Shown piece after piece: positions 34,854-44,375 of a DNA stretch of 64,000 nucleotides. The notes below the pieces were generated by a model. The model was not told the origin of the DNA, did not search any database, and saw nothing but the letters and a program-made list of their open reading frames with translations. Position 1 is the first letter of the stretch. Each line of letters begins with the position of its first letter. This stretch comes from Brevundimonas sp. NIBR10 (lineage in GTDB: Bacteria; Pseudomonadota; Alphaproteobacteria; Caulobacterales; Caulobacteraceae). The stretch lies in the NCBI RefSeq assembly GCF_027912515.1, contig NZ_CP115464.1:620001-684000 (forward strand), given 5' to 3'. Both the position numbers and the translations under genes were made by a program.

Positions 34854-36236
34854 ATGTCCCTCACACCATTCGCCGCCAACCTGGCCGCGGCCATTGCCGC
34901 CGCCGCATCCCTCATCGCTCTTCCAGCGATGGCCCAGCTCCCCGGGGCCGATGTCGGCGCACGCCCGGACCCCGCTGCGGTCTGCCATGTCGGGGTCTAT
35001 CGTCTGGATGACGGCAGCTGGGTGGATCTGGCGCCCAACGTCAATACGGGCCTGCGGTGGCGTCGGCTGGACGGGTCCACCAGCCGGATGGTCCAGAATG
35101 CCGACGGTCGCTGGGTCAGCACCCTGGGTTGGACCAACCGTGTCGAGGGCCCGCAGCCACAGCTCGGGACCTGTGCCGAGGACCGGATCGCGTTCGACGG
35201 CCGACCGGGCCGCCGTGTGGCGCTCGACGCGCAGGAGACGACCTTCGTCGGCCAGGACGGAACCCGTCTGAGGGGGCGACTGATCCTGCCGCCCGGCGAC
35301 GGCCCCGTTCCCGTCATGGTCGAGGTCCACGGTTCCGAAGGCTCCAATGCGCTGGATTTCAATGCCTTCCAGCGGTTCGCCCCTGCCTCGGGCGTCGGCG
35401 TCTTCGTCTATGCCAAACGGGGATCCGGCGGATCGGAAGGCAGATATACCCAGGACTTCCATGTCCTCGCCGAAGACGCCGCAGCGGCCGTGATCGAGGC
35501 CCGTCGGCTGGCCGGCGCGCGCGCGGGCCGGGTCGGCCTGCATGGCGCAAGCCAGGGCGGATGGGTCGCGCCGCTCGCCGCCAGCCTGACGCCCGTCGAT
35601 TTCGTCACCGTCGGCTTCGGTCTGGCCTATGGCGTGCTCTCTGAGGACGGTGATCAGGTCATTCAGGACCTCAAGGCCAAGGGCTGGGGCCCCGACGTGC
35701 TGGCCAGGGCCCGCGAGATCACCGAGGTCACCGGCGCATTCGTCGCCTCACGGGGCGCAGTCGGCTTCGACGGTCTGGAGGCGGTCCGCGCCCGGTATCG
35801 CGCCGAGCCCTGGTTCGCCGACATCAAGGGCGAGTTCACCGGCATGCTGCTGAATACGCCCAATGCACAGATCACCGCCATGGCCCCTCAACTGGATGTC
35901 GGGACATCGTGGGACTACGACCCCCTGCCCGTGCTCGTCAGCCTGAACACCCCGATGCTGTGGATCCAGGCCGAGAAGGACACCGGCGCGCCGCCGGACG
36001 CCACGCGCCGCCGACTGATCGCCCTGTCGGCCCAGGGACGCCCGATCACCCTGCTGGAATATCCCGACACCGATCACGGCATCGTCCGGTTCGAGACCGG
36101 TCCCGACGGCCGCCGTACGTCGCTCGGCTATGCGCCCGGCTATTATCAGGCCGTGCTGGACTGGGCGCGGGCGGGACGGCTGGAGGGCGACTACGGCGAC
36201 GGTCGCATCCTTGCCCGGGCGACGACGCGGCAGTAG
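34854..36236 (+). CDS. Secreted alpha/beta hydrolase
   Basis: This roughly 460-residue protein has a Sec signal peptide (cleavage near LPAMAQ). An N-terminal beta-rich region of about 120 residues precedes an alpha/beta-hydrolase domain: VEVHGSEGSN oxyanion region, nucleophile in GLHGASQGGWVAPLA, acid in WIQAEKDTGAPPD and His in YPDTDHGIVRF. It probably acts in the periplasm on ester or peptide bonds; the substrate is unknown. ATG at 34854 has GGA at a good distance, while ATG at 34848 is too close to it. It has no same-strand partner nearby. Confidence 0.84.
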   Translation: MSLTPFAANLAAAIAAAASLIALPAMAQLPGADVGARPDPAAVCHVGVYRLDDGSWVDLAPNVNTGLRWRRLDGSTSRMVQNADGRWVSTLGWTNRVEGPQPQLGTCAEDRIAFDGRPGRRVALDAQETTFVGQDGTRLRGRLILPPGDGPVPVMVEVHGSEGSNALDFNAFQRFAPASGVGVFVYAKRGSGGSEGRYTQDFHVLAEDAAAAVIEARRLAGARAGRVGLHGASQGGWVAPLAASLTPVDFVTVGFGLAYGVLSEDGDQVIQDLKAKGWGPDVLARAREITEVTGAFVASRGAVGFDGLEAVRARYRAEPWFADIKGEFTGMLLNTPNAQITAMAPQLDVGTSWDYDPLPVLVSLNTPMLWIQAEKDTGAPPDATRRRLIALSAQGRPITLLEYPDTDHGIVRFETGPDGRRTSLGYAPGYYQAVLDWARAGRLEGDYGDGRILARATTRQ

Positions 36237-36509
36237 CGCCCCCTGGGGTCGGCGGTCGTCCCCCCCCCCACGCCGGACGGTCAACACCGCGCGCCGTGGG
36301 GCAACGCGCGGCGTGTGGGTCTCTCCAGGGCTCCAAGGCGGTCCCCCGACACCCCAGAAGCCCTGTCGGGCGCATTCCAGCGCCGCGTGAGAGACGATCC
36401 ACGAGACCGTCCGGCCGGGCGTCAGGAACGCCCTGTCATCGGCGATAGAACAAAGATTTTCGGCTCGCCACTGGACACTTTTGGGACGGTTGTCGATGAG
36501 GGACGGCGT

Positions 36510-37355
36510 ATGAGCGCGGCGACCGAGACAGCGATGACACCCCCGACCGGACAGGTCCATCTGAGGCCCGGTTTCGACGCCGCCATGCGTCATTCGACCC
36601 ATGCGCCCCTGGCCCTGCTGGATCGTGATCCGGGCTTCTATCGCTGCATCGGCGACATACCGACCTATGCGCTCGGGGTCCTGGCCCTGTATCTGCATTC
36701 GACCGACCGGCTGTACCACCGGGGCTTGCAGGAGGCGGCGCGGGATCTGTTCAGCGCCGGGCGGGCCAGCGCCATCCTGGCCCGGATGCAGGGTGCAGGG
36801 CTGATCGTGCCCATCGACCCGTTTCAGCGCGGGCGACAGCGGCGCTATGTCCCCGCTCCGGCCATGGTCGAGGCCTTTCGCGCCTGTTACCGGGTCGAGC
36901 TGCAAAGCCTGGCCCTGATCGACGCCCGGGTCGCGCCGATGGTCGCGGCCTATGACCGCTCCGACGTCTTTGACCGCATCGTCGCCTTTCTGGCCGGCCG
37001 CCATCTGGCCGCGCCTGCCCTGGATCAGGAGCTGATCGATCCGCTGGGCGGCGTCGGGCGGCGATCGATGGGGCTGATGTGCGCCTATGCCCTGGCCGAG
37101 GCGGCGTTCGCAGACGGCCGGGCGGCACCGGAGGGCACCGTCGCCGTCAACACCTCGGCTCTCGCACGGCGGCTGGGGGTGTCGCGCACCCATGTCCGGC
37201 GGGTGCTGGCCACGCTGCGGGACGCGGGCCTGATCGCCGACGGGCCGGCGTCCGACCGGCTGGTCCTGACCCCGGCCTTCGCGGAGGGCTACCAGCTCTA
37301 TTTCTACGGCATGTTCAGCATCCTGCTGGCCGCCGTCGGGTGTCTGGACGCCTGA
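36510..37355 (+). CDS. Winged-helix DNA-binding protein of unknown role
   Basis: This 281-residue protein has a C-terminal winged helix-turn-helix: NTSALARRLGVSRTHVRRVLATLRDAGLIAD, the pattern seen in MarR/Crp-type domains. A second helical region near the N-terminus (LGVLALYLHSTDRLYHRGLQEAARDLF followed by SAILARMQGAGLIVPID) looks like another winged helix, so the protein may hold two DNA-binding units. There is no cofactor-binding motif that I can see. GAGGGA lies about ten bases before the ATG at 36510. A 273-bp region with a C10 tract lies upstream. Confidence 0.75.
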   Translation: MSAATETAMTPPTGQVHLRPGFDAAMRHSTHAPLALLDRDPGFYRCIGDIPTYALGVLALYLHSTDRLYHRGLQEAARDLFSAGRASAILARMQGAGLIVPIDPFQRGRQRRYVPAPAMVEAFRACYRVELQSLALIDARVAPMVAAYDRSDVFDRIVAFLAGRHLAAPALDQELIDPLGGVGRRSMGLMCAYALAEAAFADGRAAPEGTVAVNTSALARRLGVSRTHVRRVLATLRDAGLIADGPASDRLVLTPAFAEGYQLYFYGMFSILLAAVGCLDA

Positions 37356-37476
37356 GGGGCGGCCGCTCAGGCTGCAGCCCGCCGGTAACCGCCCGTCATT
37401 CGGTCTCCGCCCGTGGATCGGCTATAGCGAGCGTCACACCTGCGGCCTATCTTGGTCGCTCATCACGGGAGGCGGG

Positions 37477-39750
37477 ATGCCGGTAGGCGGCGGATTGACG
37501 ACGAGGGGGCCGCGCAACCTCCTGCGCCAGATCCGCGAGGCCATGGCCGGGGCGGCTCCGGCCCAGGAGCGGCTGGACCGCGTCGTGCGCACCATCGCCC
37601 AGTCGATGGTCGCCGAGGTCTGTTCCATCTATCTGCGGCGCGGCTCGGGCGAGCTTGAGCTGTTCGCCACCCACGGCCTGAACGCCGCCGCCGTCCACGA
37701 GACCCGGCTGCGCCCCGGCGAGGGTCTGGTCGGCGAGGTGGCCCGGATGGCCGAGCCGATCAGCCTGTCGGACGCCCCGTCCCACCCGTCCTTCGCCTAT
37801 CGGCCGGAGACGGGCGAAGACCCCTATCACGCCTTCCTCGGCGCGCCCCTGCTGCGCGGCGGACGGGCCATCGGGGTGCTGGTGGTCCAGAACCGGGCCG
37901 AGCGGCGCTACGACCCCGACGAGGTCGAGGACATCCAGACCATCGCCATGGTCCTGGCCGAGACGGTGGCCAGTGGCGAACTGATGGCCCAGGAGGAGCT
38001 GCGCGACGTCGAGGTCGCGCCGCACCGCCCCGAACGGCTCAAGGGCCAGAAGTTCGCCGACGGCCTGGCGTTCGGCCACGTCATCCTGCACGAGGCGCCG
38101 CTCGCGCCCGAAAAGCTGCTCTCCGCCGATCCGGTGCTGGAGGAGATGAAGCTCAACCTGGCCCTGGCCGATCTCAAGGCCGGGATCGACGCCCTGCTGG
38201 AAGGGGGGCAGGGCAAGCTGGCCGGCCAGTCGTTCGAGGTGCTGGAAACCTATCGGATGTTCGCCGACGACCGGGGCTGGAACCGGTCGCTGCTGGAGAC
38301 GGTGCGCTCCGGCCTGACCGCCGAGGCCGCCGTCGACCGGGTCAGGAACGAACACCGCGCCCGCTTCGCCAAGGCGAGAGACCCCTACATCAAGGAGCGG
38401 CTGCACGACTTCGAGGACCTGGCCAACCGGCTGTTGCGGGTGCTGGCGGGCGACAGTCCGGGCGGCCGCGTCCTGCCCGACGACGCCATCCTGGTGGCCC
38501 GGAACCTCGGCCCCGCCGATCTGCTGGAGTACCCGCGCGAGACGCTCAAGGGCCTGCTGATCGAGGAAGGCTCGGCCGCCAGCCACGCCGCCATCGTCGC
38601 CCGGGCGCTGGGCATCCCCTGCGTGGGCCGACTGCCCGGCCTGCGCGACCGGCTCAGCGAAGGCGACCTCGTCATCGTCGATGGCGAGACCGGCGAGGCC
38701 CACCTGCGGCCCCGCCCGGACATGCTGGAATCCGTCCAGTCGCGCATGGCCGTGCGCAGCGAGCGCCAGGCCGAGTTCGCCAAGCTGAAGGCTGTGCCCG
38801 CCGTCACCGCCGACGGCCAGCGGATCACCCTGCTGACCAACGCCGGCCTGGCCGTCGACCTCGACAACCTCGACCTCGTCGGCGCCGAGGGCATCGGCCT
38901 GTTCCGCACCGAGTTCCAGTTCATGGTGTCCGAGGAGTTGCCCCGGCTCGACACCCAGACGGCGCTCTACAGGCTGGTGCTGGACGCCGCCGGCGACCGG
39001 CCTGTCACCTTCCGCACCCTCGACATCGGGGGCGACAAGGTCCTGCCCTATATGGAGACCACCGAGCGGGAGGAGAACCCGGCGCTGGGCCGCCGCGCCA
39101 TCCGCCTGGGCCTCGACCGCCCCGCCCTGCTGAGGCTCCAGCTGCGGGCGCTTCTGGCCGCCGGGGCCGGGCGCGAGCTGCGCGTCATGTTCCCCATGAT
39201 CGCCACGGTCGAGGAGTTCCGCGCGGCCCGCGAACTGATGGACGTCGAGTGCCAGTGGGCCCGGCGTCGCGGACGCCCCCTGCCCGCCCTGTTGCGGGTC
39301 GGGGCCATGATCGAATGCCCGAGCCTGCTGTGGCACCTCGATGCGCTGCTGCCCCTGACCGACTTCGTCTCGGTCGGGACCAACGACCTTTTCCAGTACA
39401 TGTATGCCGCCGACCGGACCAACCCTCTGGTCTCCGACCGCTACGACCCCCTGTCCCCTCCGGCTCTGCGTGCCTTGCAGACCATCCAGAAGGCCTGCGC
39501 CGAGACCGGGACCCCGGTGTCCGTCTGTGGCGAGCTGGCGGGACGGCCGCTGGAGGCCTTTGCCCTGATCACCTTGGGTTTCACCCGGCTGTCGGCACCG
39601 GCCGGTGGGGTGGGGCCGGTCAAGCGGATGATCCTGTCCGCCGACGTTGCCGCCGCCCGGCGCGGCATGACCAGCCTGCTGGGCTCATCGGCCGGTTCCA
39701 TCCGCAACGAGATCGAAAGCCTGGCGCGGAAATTGAACGTCGCGATCTGA
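37477..39750 (+). CDS. ptsP: Phosphoenolpyruvate--protein phosphotransferase PtsP (EI-Ntr)
   Basis: This 757-residue protein starts the nitrogen phosphotransferase relay. The N-terminal GAF domain (about residues 20-165) binds small signals. The phosphohistidine region is [19 protein letters not shown] (His near residue 370), and the C-terminal PEP-utilising barrel contains [25 protein letters not shown] and [16 protein letters not shown], with the catalytic CGELAG near the end. GGAGGCGGG lies just upstream of the ATG at 37477. It is separated from lysC by an accessory stretch. Confidence 0.95.
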   Translation: MPVGGGLTTRGPRNLLRQIREAMAGAAPAQERLDRVVRTIAQSMVAEVCSIYLRRGSGELELFATHGLNAAAVHETRLRPGEGLVGEVARMAEPISLSDAPSHPSFAYRPETGEDPYHAFLGAPLLRGGRAIGVLVVQNRAERRYDPDEVEDIQTIAMVLAETVASGELMAQEELRDVEVAPHRPERLKGQKFADGLAFGHVILHEAPLAPEKLLSADPVLEEMKLNLALADLKAGIDALLEGGQGKLAGQSFEVLETYRMFADDRGWNRSLLETVRSGLTAEAAVDRVRNEHRARFAKARDPYIKERLHDFEDLANRLLRVLAGDSPGGRVLPDDAILVARNLGPADLLEYPRETLKGLLIEEGSAASHAAIVARALGIPCVGRLPGLRDRLSEGDLVIVDGETGEAHLRPRPDMLESVQSRMAVRSERQAEFAKLKAVPAVTADGQRITLLTNAGLAVDLDNLDLVGAEGIGLFRTEFQFMVSEELPRLDTQTALYRLVLDAAGDRPVTFRTLDIGGDKVLPYMETTEREENPALGRRAIRLGLDRPALLRLQLRALLAAGAGRELRVMFPMIATVEEFRAARELMDVECQWARRRGRPLPALLRVGAMIECPSLLWHLDALLPLTDFVSVGTNDLFQYMYAADRTNPLVSDRYDPLSPPALRALQTIQKACAETGTPVSVCGELAGRPLEAFALITLGFTRLSAPAGGVGPVKRMILSADVAAARRGMTSLLGSSAGSIRNEIESLARKLNVAI

Positions 39751-39827
39751 ACCGTCCCGACCTGACACACGCGTCAGGGGAAAAGCGGACATGGCTAACA
39801 GATCGTTGATACGTCGATGCAAATGGG

Positions 39828-39836
39828 TTATCCACA
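39828..39836 (+). promoter_or_regulatory. Perfect DnaA box upstream of the RodZ-like gene
   Basis: TTATCCACA matches the high-affinity 9-mer exactly. It lies in a locally AT-richer stretch about 155 bp before the assigned start of the RodZ-like gene. It is a single box, with no cluster, so it is not an origin; a regulatory site is possible but chance occurrence cannot be excluded. Confidence 0.45.
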
Positions 39837-39990
39837 AGACGGACGCGACGGGTTGGCGGGGGCTGATCCGGATGTCACACCGGACATGGTATCGACGGAT
39901 GTGACGGCGACGAATGTGATTTCGTTTGCGTCCTGGTCGAGTACGGCGTCTCCGAACCCAACGGATTCGTCGGTAGTGGGGTCGGGCTTA

Positions 39991-41064
39991 ATGGCGCTGG
40001 ATACGGGAAACGTTCCCGACGAGTTTCGTGCTCATCCGGACTGGAAGGACCCCATGCCCTCCATCGCTGACGCCGCGACTCTGGGTGCCGGCCTGCGCGC
40101 GACTCGCGAGGCCTCGGGCCGGTCGCTGGCCGAATACTCCGTCATCACCCGCGTCCACACCCGCTTCCTCAAGGCGCTTGAGGAGGGCGACTTCTCGTCC
40201 CTGCCGTCGCGGGTCTTTTCCATCGGCTATGTGCGCGCCTATGCCGCCGCCCTGGGCCTGGACGAACAGCTGGCCGTCGAACGGTTCAAGCGCGAAAGCC
40301 CCGACGCCTCGGTGCCGCTTCAGGCACCGGTCGGCGTGGCCTTCGAGGACGTGCGCCGCTATTCGCCCCGGCTGATCGGGGCCGTGCTGGCTGTCGGTCT
40401 GGCCGTCGTCGGCTGGAACGTGTTCCAGCGCATCAACCTGATGCATGCCCCGGCCCCGTCCGACATCGCCGAGATCCCCGAAAGTTGGTCCCTGGGCCAG
40501 GTGCCCGGCCAGTCGGTGGTCGCCGTCGGTGCGCCGCGCCCGGCCCCGGCCGACCAGACCACCCCGACCCTGTACGTCACCCCGGGCCTGGAGGCCCAGT
40601 TGACCGGCGTCGATCCGACCGACCCCGCCGCCGTCGCGGCCGCTGCCGCAGCCCAGGCCGGACCGGTGCAGAAGGCCTTCAATCCGCGCGGAGCCATCTA
40701 CGGTGCCGCCGCCACCGCCTCCCAGGTCGTGCTTCAGGCCAAGAAGGCCGGCCTGCTGGTCGTCTCGACCGCCAACGGTCAGGTCCTGTTCGCCCGCCAG
40801 ATGGTCGCCGGCGAGGCCTGGCGCGCGCCGATCGACCTGGCCGCGACGGTGGACGTCTCCGACCCGGCCGCCTTCGACGTCTATCTGAACGGCGAGCACG
40901 GCGGCGCCCTTCCCGCGACCGTCAGCCCCCTGAGCCAGCTCAACGCCCGCGCCGCCGCCCTCGCCCGCCAGACCGCCGCCCAGGTCGAAGCCGCCCAGAT
41001 CGCCGCTGCACGGGCTGCGGTGCAGACGCGAGCGTCGATCAATACGGCGGTGCAGGCGCAGTAG
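39991..41064 (+). CDS. RodZ-like helix-turn-helix membrane protein (DUF4115)
   Basis: This 357-residue protein has a cytoplasmic Cro/C1-type helix-turn-helix of the HTH_25 type (LGAGLRATREASGRSLAEYSVIT and LPSRVFSIGYVRAYAAALGLDE), a membrane segment (LIGAVLAVGLAVVGWNVF) and a periplasmic part that ends in a DUF4115 domain (VVLQAKKAGLLVVST through AAFDVYLNGEHGG). RodZ organises the MreB cytoskeleton. An Ala-rich tail follows. The frame is open to 39817, but the 58 upstream codons have atypical third positions, so ATG at 39991 is preferred; the longer form cannot be excluded. Confidence 0.82.
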   Translation: MALDTGNVPDEFRAHPDWKDPMPSIADAATLGAGLRATREASGRSLAEYSVITRVHTRFLKALEEGDFSSLPSRVFSIGYVRAYAAALGLDEQLAVERFKRESPDASVPLQAPVGVAFEDVRRYSPRLIGAVLAVGLAVVGWNVFQRINLMHAPAPSDIAEIPESWSLGQVPGQSVVAVGAPRPAPADQTTPTLYVTPGLEAQLTGVDPTDPAAVAAAAAAQAGPVQKAFNPRGAIYGAAATASQVVLQAKKAGLLVVSTANGQVLFARQMVAGEAWRAPIDLAATVDVSDPAAFDVYLNGEHGGALPATVSPLSQLNARAAALARQTAAQVEAAQIAAARAAVQTRASINTAVQAQ

Positions 41065-41070
41065 AAGGGG

Positions 41071-41130
41071 TTCGTGATTGGTCGGGTGGGTTTCAGGCAC
41101 GCCAAACACCAGCCACAAACCACTAATCAC
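41071..41130. repeat. Imperfect inverted repeat GTGATTGGT / ACTAATCAC
   Basis: GTGATTGGTCGGGTGGGTTT (41074-41093) pairs imperfectly with AAACCACTAATCAC (41117-41130). It fills half of the 119-bp gap between the RodZ-like gene and ispG and differs in base composition from the flanks. It could be a terminator or part of a dispersed repeat. Confidence 0.5.
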
Positions 41131-41183
41131 TCTGCTTCGGTGTCATGGCCCCGCCACGATAAAGCGCCTATCTTGATGGCGTC

Positions 41184-42320
41184 ATGAGCGCAGACCACTC
41201 CCACATCCGTCCTTGGCGTCATATCGAGCGCCGCAAGAGCCGCCAGATCATGGTGGGCAATGTGCCGGTCGGCGGCGGCGCGCCGATCAGCGTCCAGTCG
41301 ATGACCAACACCCTGACGTCCGACGCCAACGCCACGATCGGCCAGATCCGCGAGCTGGAAGAGGCCGGGGCCGACATCGTCCGCGTCTCCTGCCCCGACG
41401 AGGACTCGACCGCCGCCTTCCGCACCATCGCCAAGGCCGCCAAGGTCCCGCTCGTCGCCGACATCCACTTCCACTACAAGCGCGGCATCGAGGCCGCCGA
41501 GGCCGGCGCCGCCTGCCTGCGCATCAATCCCGGCAATATTGGCAATGCCTCCCGCGTCCGCGACGTCATCCAGGCCGCCAAGGACCACGGCTGCTCGATG
41601 CGGATCGGCGTCAACGCCGGCTCGCTGGAGAAGGAGCTGCTGGAGAAATACGGCGAGCCCTGCCCCGACGCCATGGTCGAGAGCGCGCTCAACCACGCCC
41701 GCATCCTGCAGGACCACGACTTCCACGAGTTCAAGATCTCGGTGAAGGCCTCCGACCCCTTCCTGACCGTCGCCGCCTATCAGCAACTGGCCGAGGTCAT
41801 CGACTGCCCGCTCCACCTCGGCGTCACCGAGGCCGGCCCGCTGCGCACGGGCACGATCAAATCCGCCATCGGCATGGGCAACATGCTGTGGGCGGGGATC
41901 GGCGACACCATCCGCGTCTCCCTCGCCGCCGACCCGGTCGAGGAGATCAAGGTCGGGTTCGACATCCTGAAGTCGCTCGGCCTGCGCCACCGCGGCGTCA
42001 ACATCATCGCCTGCCCGTCCTGTGCGCGTCAGGGCTTCAACGTCATCGAGACGGTCGGCATCCTGGAAGAGAAGCTGGCCCACATCGCCACGCCGATGTC
42101 GCTGTCGATCATCGGCTGCGTCGTCAACGGGCCGGGCGAGGCGCTGTATACCGACGTCGGCTTCACCGGCGGCGGGGCGGGATCCGGCATGGTCTATCTG
42201 AACGGCAAGATCGCCCACAAACTGGCCAACGGCGAGATGGTCGATCACATCGTCAGCCTGGTCGAGGCCAAGGCCGCCGAACTGGACGCCGCCAAACTGG
42301 CCCTGGAAGCCGCCGAATAG
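41184..42320 (+). CDS. ispG: (E)-4-hydroxy-3-methylbut-2-enyl-diphosphate synthase (flavodoxin)
   Basis: This 378-residue iron-sulfur enzyme catalyses the penultimate step of the non-mevalonate isoprenoid pathway. The TIM-barrel part contains [17 protein letters not shown] and [15 protein letters not shown]. The C-terminal 4Fe-4S cysteines lie in [14 protein letters not shown] and [12 protein letters not shown], together with the conserved Glu of the last motif. The start at 41184 gives [17 protein letters not shown], the family N-terminus. Confidence 0.96.
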   Translation: MSADHSHIRPWRHIERRKSRQIMVGNVPVGGGAPISVQSMTNTLTSDANATIGQIRELEEAGADIVRVSCPDEDSTAAFRTIAKAAKVPLVADIHFHYKRGIEAAEAGAACLRINPGNIGNASRVRDVIQAAKDHGCSMRIGVNAGSLEKELLEKYGEPCPDAMVESALNHARILQDHDFHEFKISVKASDPFLTVAAYQQLAEVIDCPLHLGVTEAGPLRTGTIKSAIGMGNMLWAGIGDTIRVSLAADPVEEIKVGFDILKSLGLRHRGVNIIACPSCARQGFNVIETVGILEEKLAHIATPMSLSIIGCVVNGPGEALYTDVGFTGGGAGSGMVYLNGKIAHKLANGEMVDHIVSLVEAKAAELDAAKLALEAAE

Positions 42321-42324
42321 GTCG

Positions 42325-43122
42325 TCAGACGTCCAGATCGACCGTAATGGGGCAGTGATCACTGGGCTGCTCCCAGGCGCGAACCGGCTCGTGGATCGTC
42401 GCCGACCCCGGCACCACCGACGGCGTCAGCCCCGGCGAGGTCCAGATGTGGTCGAGCCTCAGGCCCCGCTGCGACACCCTGAAATCCTGGGCGCGATAGC
42501 TCCACCACGAGGCCAGCTTCTGCGGCTCGGGAAAGGCGTCACGGACCACGTCGGCGAAACCGCCCGCCGCCTGAAGCCGGTTCAGCGTCTGGACCTCGCC
42601 CGGCGTGTGGCTGACCACCTTGGACATGTATTTATGGTTCCAGACGTCGAACTCGCTGGGCGCGATGTTGAAGTCGCCGCACATAAGCAGCCGCCGCGAC
42701 CGGTCCTGACGCTCGACCGTCTCGGTCAGCTGCTCATAGAAATCCATCTTGTGGTCGAACTTGGCGTTCAGCTCCCGGTCGGGCAGGTCGCCGCCTGCCG
42801 GAATGTAGAAATTCTGGACATCGACCCCGGCGATCAGACCCGACACACACCGCGCGTGACCCAGCTTGCAGGCGCGAAATGTGTCGCTGTGTTCGATCGG
42901 CAGCTTCGAGGCGATGGCCACCCCGTGCCAGCCCTTCTGGCCCGCGATCTTCAGGTACGGCATTCCCATTTCGGCAAAGGCGTTCCTGGGAAACTGGTCC
43001 TCCAGGCATTTGATTTCCTGCAGGCACAGGACATCGGTCCCACTCTCGGCCACGAACCGCGCGACCTGGTCGATGCGCAGGCGGACCGAGTTGATGTTCC
43101 AGGTGGCGATGCGCAGGGTCAT
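42325..43122 (-). CDS. xthA: Exodeoxyribonuclease III
   Basis: This 265-residue apurinic-site endonuclease and 3' exonuclease has the exonuclease III signatures: IATWNINSVRLR near the start, LCLQEIKCLEDQFP with the metal-binding Glu, KGWHGVAIASK, LLMCGDFNIAPSEFDVW with the catalytic Asp/Asn pair, and PSDHCPITVDL with the catalytic His at the end. It repairs abasic sites. It is convergent with ispG, with 4 bp between the stop codons, and divergent from the dienelactone hydrolase. Confidence 0.94.
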   Translation of the reverse strand: MTLRIATWNINSVRLRIDQVARFVAESGTDVLCLQEIKCLEDQFPRNAFAEMGMPYLKIAGQKGWHGVAIASKLPIEHSDTFRACKLGHARCVSGLIAGVDVQNFYIPAGGDLPDRELNAKFDHKMDFYEQLTETVERQDRSRRLLMCGDFNIAPSEFDVWNHKYMSKVVSHTPGEVQTLNRLQAAGGFADVVRDAFPEPQKLASWWSYRAQDFRVSQRGLRLDHIWTSPGLTPSVVPGSATIHEPVRAWEQPSDHCPITVDLDV

Positions 43123-43257
43123 GGCCCCGCTTCTAGCGGCCCGCCGCACCCGGCGCGACCCCGCGCGTATCGTCGCATGGAACGGGTTGGGCTCTCGACG
43201 GCTTTCGCTGCCGGGCGCAAGGTCGGCCCAGTCCCTTTGCACGCCCGGAGCCCCCCG

Positions 43258-44157
43258 ATGACCGTCCTGATCCGTCCCGAAGGCCAGACCGCCGACGACC
43301 TGAAATTCTCGCGCCGGACCCTGGGGGTCGGTGCCGTGGGCGGCCTGTTCTTCAGCGGATACGCCGTCGCCGCCCTGGCCCAGAGCGCCACGCCGGTGGT
43401 CACGGACACGGCCGGGCTGGTCGCCGCTGACGTCACCTATCCGGCCCCGGACGGCTTCGCGCTTCCGGCCTATGTCGCCCGGCCCGAGGGCGCGGGACCC
43501 TTCCCGGTGGTCATCGTCGCGTCGGAGATCTTCGGCGTCCACGCCTATATCGAGGACATCTGCCGCCGCCTGGCCAAGGCGGGCTATGCCGCCGTCGCCC
43601 CGGCCTTCTTCGTCCGCGTCGCCGACCCGGCACCCCTGTCCGACTTCGCCCAGATCCGCACCATCGTCAGCCAGGCCAAGTACGAACAGGTCATGGGCGA
43701 CGTCTCCGCCACCCTCGACTGGGTCGCCGCCCAGCCCTGGGCCACCGACAAGATCGGCATCACCGGCTATTGCTGGGGCGGCAAGGTCGTCTGGCAGGCC
43801 TGCGCCCGCTTCGACCAGATCGAGGCCGGCGTCGCCTGGTACGGTCAGCTGGCCCCGTCGCCGACCGCCACGCCGGAACAGATCGCGGCCGGCGCGCCCT
43901 GGCCCGTCGACCTGGCCAAGGACCTGAAGGCCCCCGTGCTGGGCCTGTACGGCGGTCAGGACCAGGGCATCCCCCTGACGGCCGTAGAGGCCATGAACGC
44001 GGCCCTCACCGCGGCCGGCAAGACCGACAGCCGCATCGACGTCTATCCCGACGCCCAGCACGGCTTCCACGCCGACTACCGCGCCAGCTACAACGCCGCC
44101 GACGCCGCCGACGGCTGGACCAAGCTGCTGGGCGTGTTCGAGGCGAGGCTAAAGTAG
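43258..44157 (+). CDS. Dienelactone hydrolase family protein, probably Tat-exported
   Basis: This 299-residue alpha/beta hydrolase has the Cys nucleophile of the family in GITGYCWGGKVVW (about residue 172), acid in GLYGGQDQGIP and His in AQHGFHADYR. The N-terminus has the twin-arginine stretch KFSRRTLGVGAVGG, with a hydrophobic run ending at AALAQS, so it is probably exported folded. The role could be hydrolysis of a cyclic ester; the substrate is unknown. GGAG lies eight or nine bases before the ATG. It ends at a family B palindromic element. Confidence 0.88.
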   Translation: MTVLIRPEGQTADDLKFSRRTLGVGAVGGLFFSGYAVAALAQSATPVVTDTAGLVAADVTYPAPDGFALPAYVARPEGAGPFPVVIVASEIFGVHAYIEDICRRLAKAGYAAVAPAFFVRVADPAPLSDFAQIRTIVSQAKYEQVMGDVSATLDWVAAQPWATDKIGITGYCWGGKVVWQACARFDQIEAGVAWYGQLAPSPTATPEQIAAGAPWPVDLAKDLKAPVLGLYGGQDQGIPLTAVEAMNAALTAAGKTDSRIDVYPDAQHGFHADYRASYNAADAADGWTKLLGVFEARLK

Positions 44158-44162
44158 GCTTT

Positions 44163-44324
44163 TTCTTCTCCCGCGTAGCGGGGGAAGTGGCCCGGCGTCG
44201 AGCGAAGCGAGACCAGGGTCGATGGGGGTCGTCAGATTTCTTCGCCCCCTTCACACGACCCCCATCGTCGCTGCCTTCGCTACGCTCAGGGACGCGACAC
44301 TTCCCCCGCTACGCGGGAGAAGAA
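44163..44324. repeat. Palindromic intergenic element, family B copy 2
   Basis: Perfect 27-bp terminal inverted repeats occupy 44163-44189 and 44298-44324, and further complementary blocks (GATGGGGGTCGT and ACGACCCCCATC) lie inside, so most of the 162 bp can fold on itself. It begins 6 bp after the dienelactone hydrolase stop and ends 51 bp before rpe. Read on the other strand, it closely matches the element at 8216. Confidence 0.9.
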
Positions 44325-44375
44325 CAGGATCGGCTCCGGCTTGCCCGATCCGCCGACGCGCCCTATCCCCTGACC

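Noticed and set aside
39828..39836. Replication origin at the DnaA box
   Set aside because: There is only one box, no cluster and no AT-rich unwinding region; the origin is more likely left of the window, next to rho and parAB.
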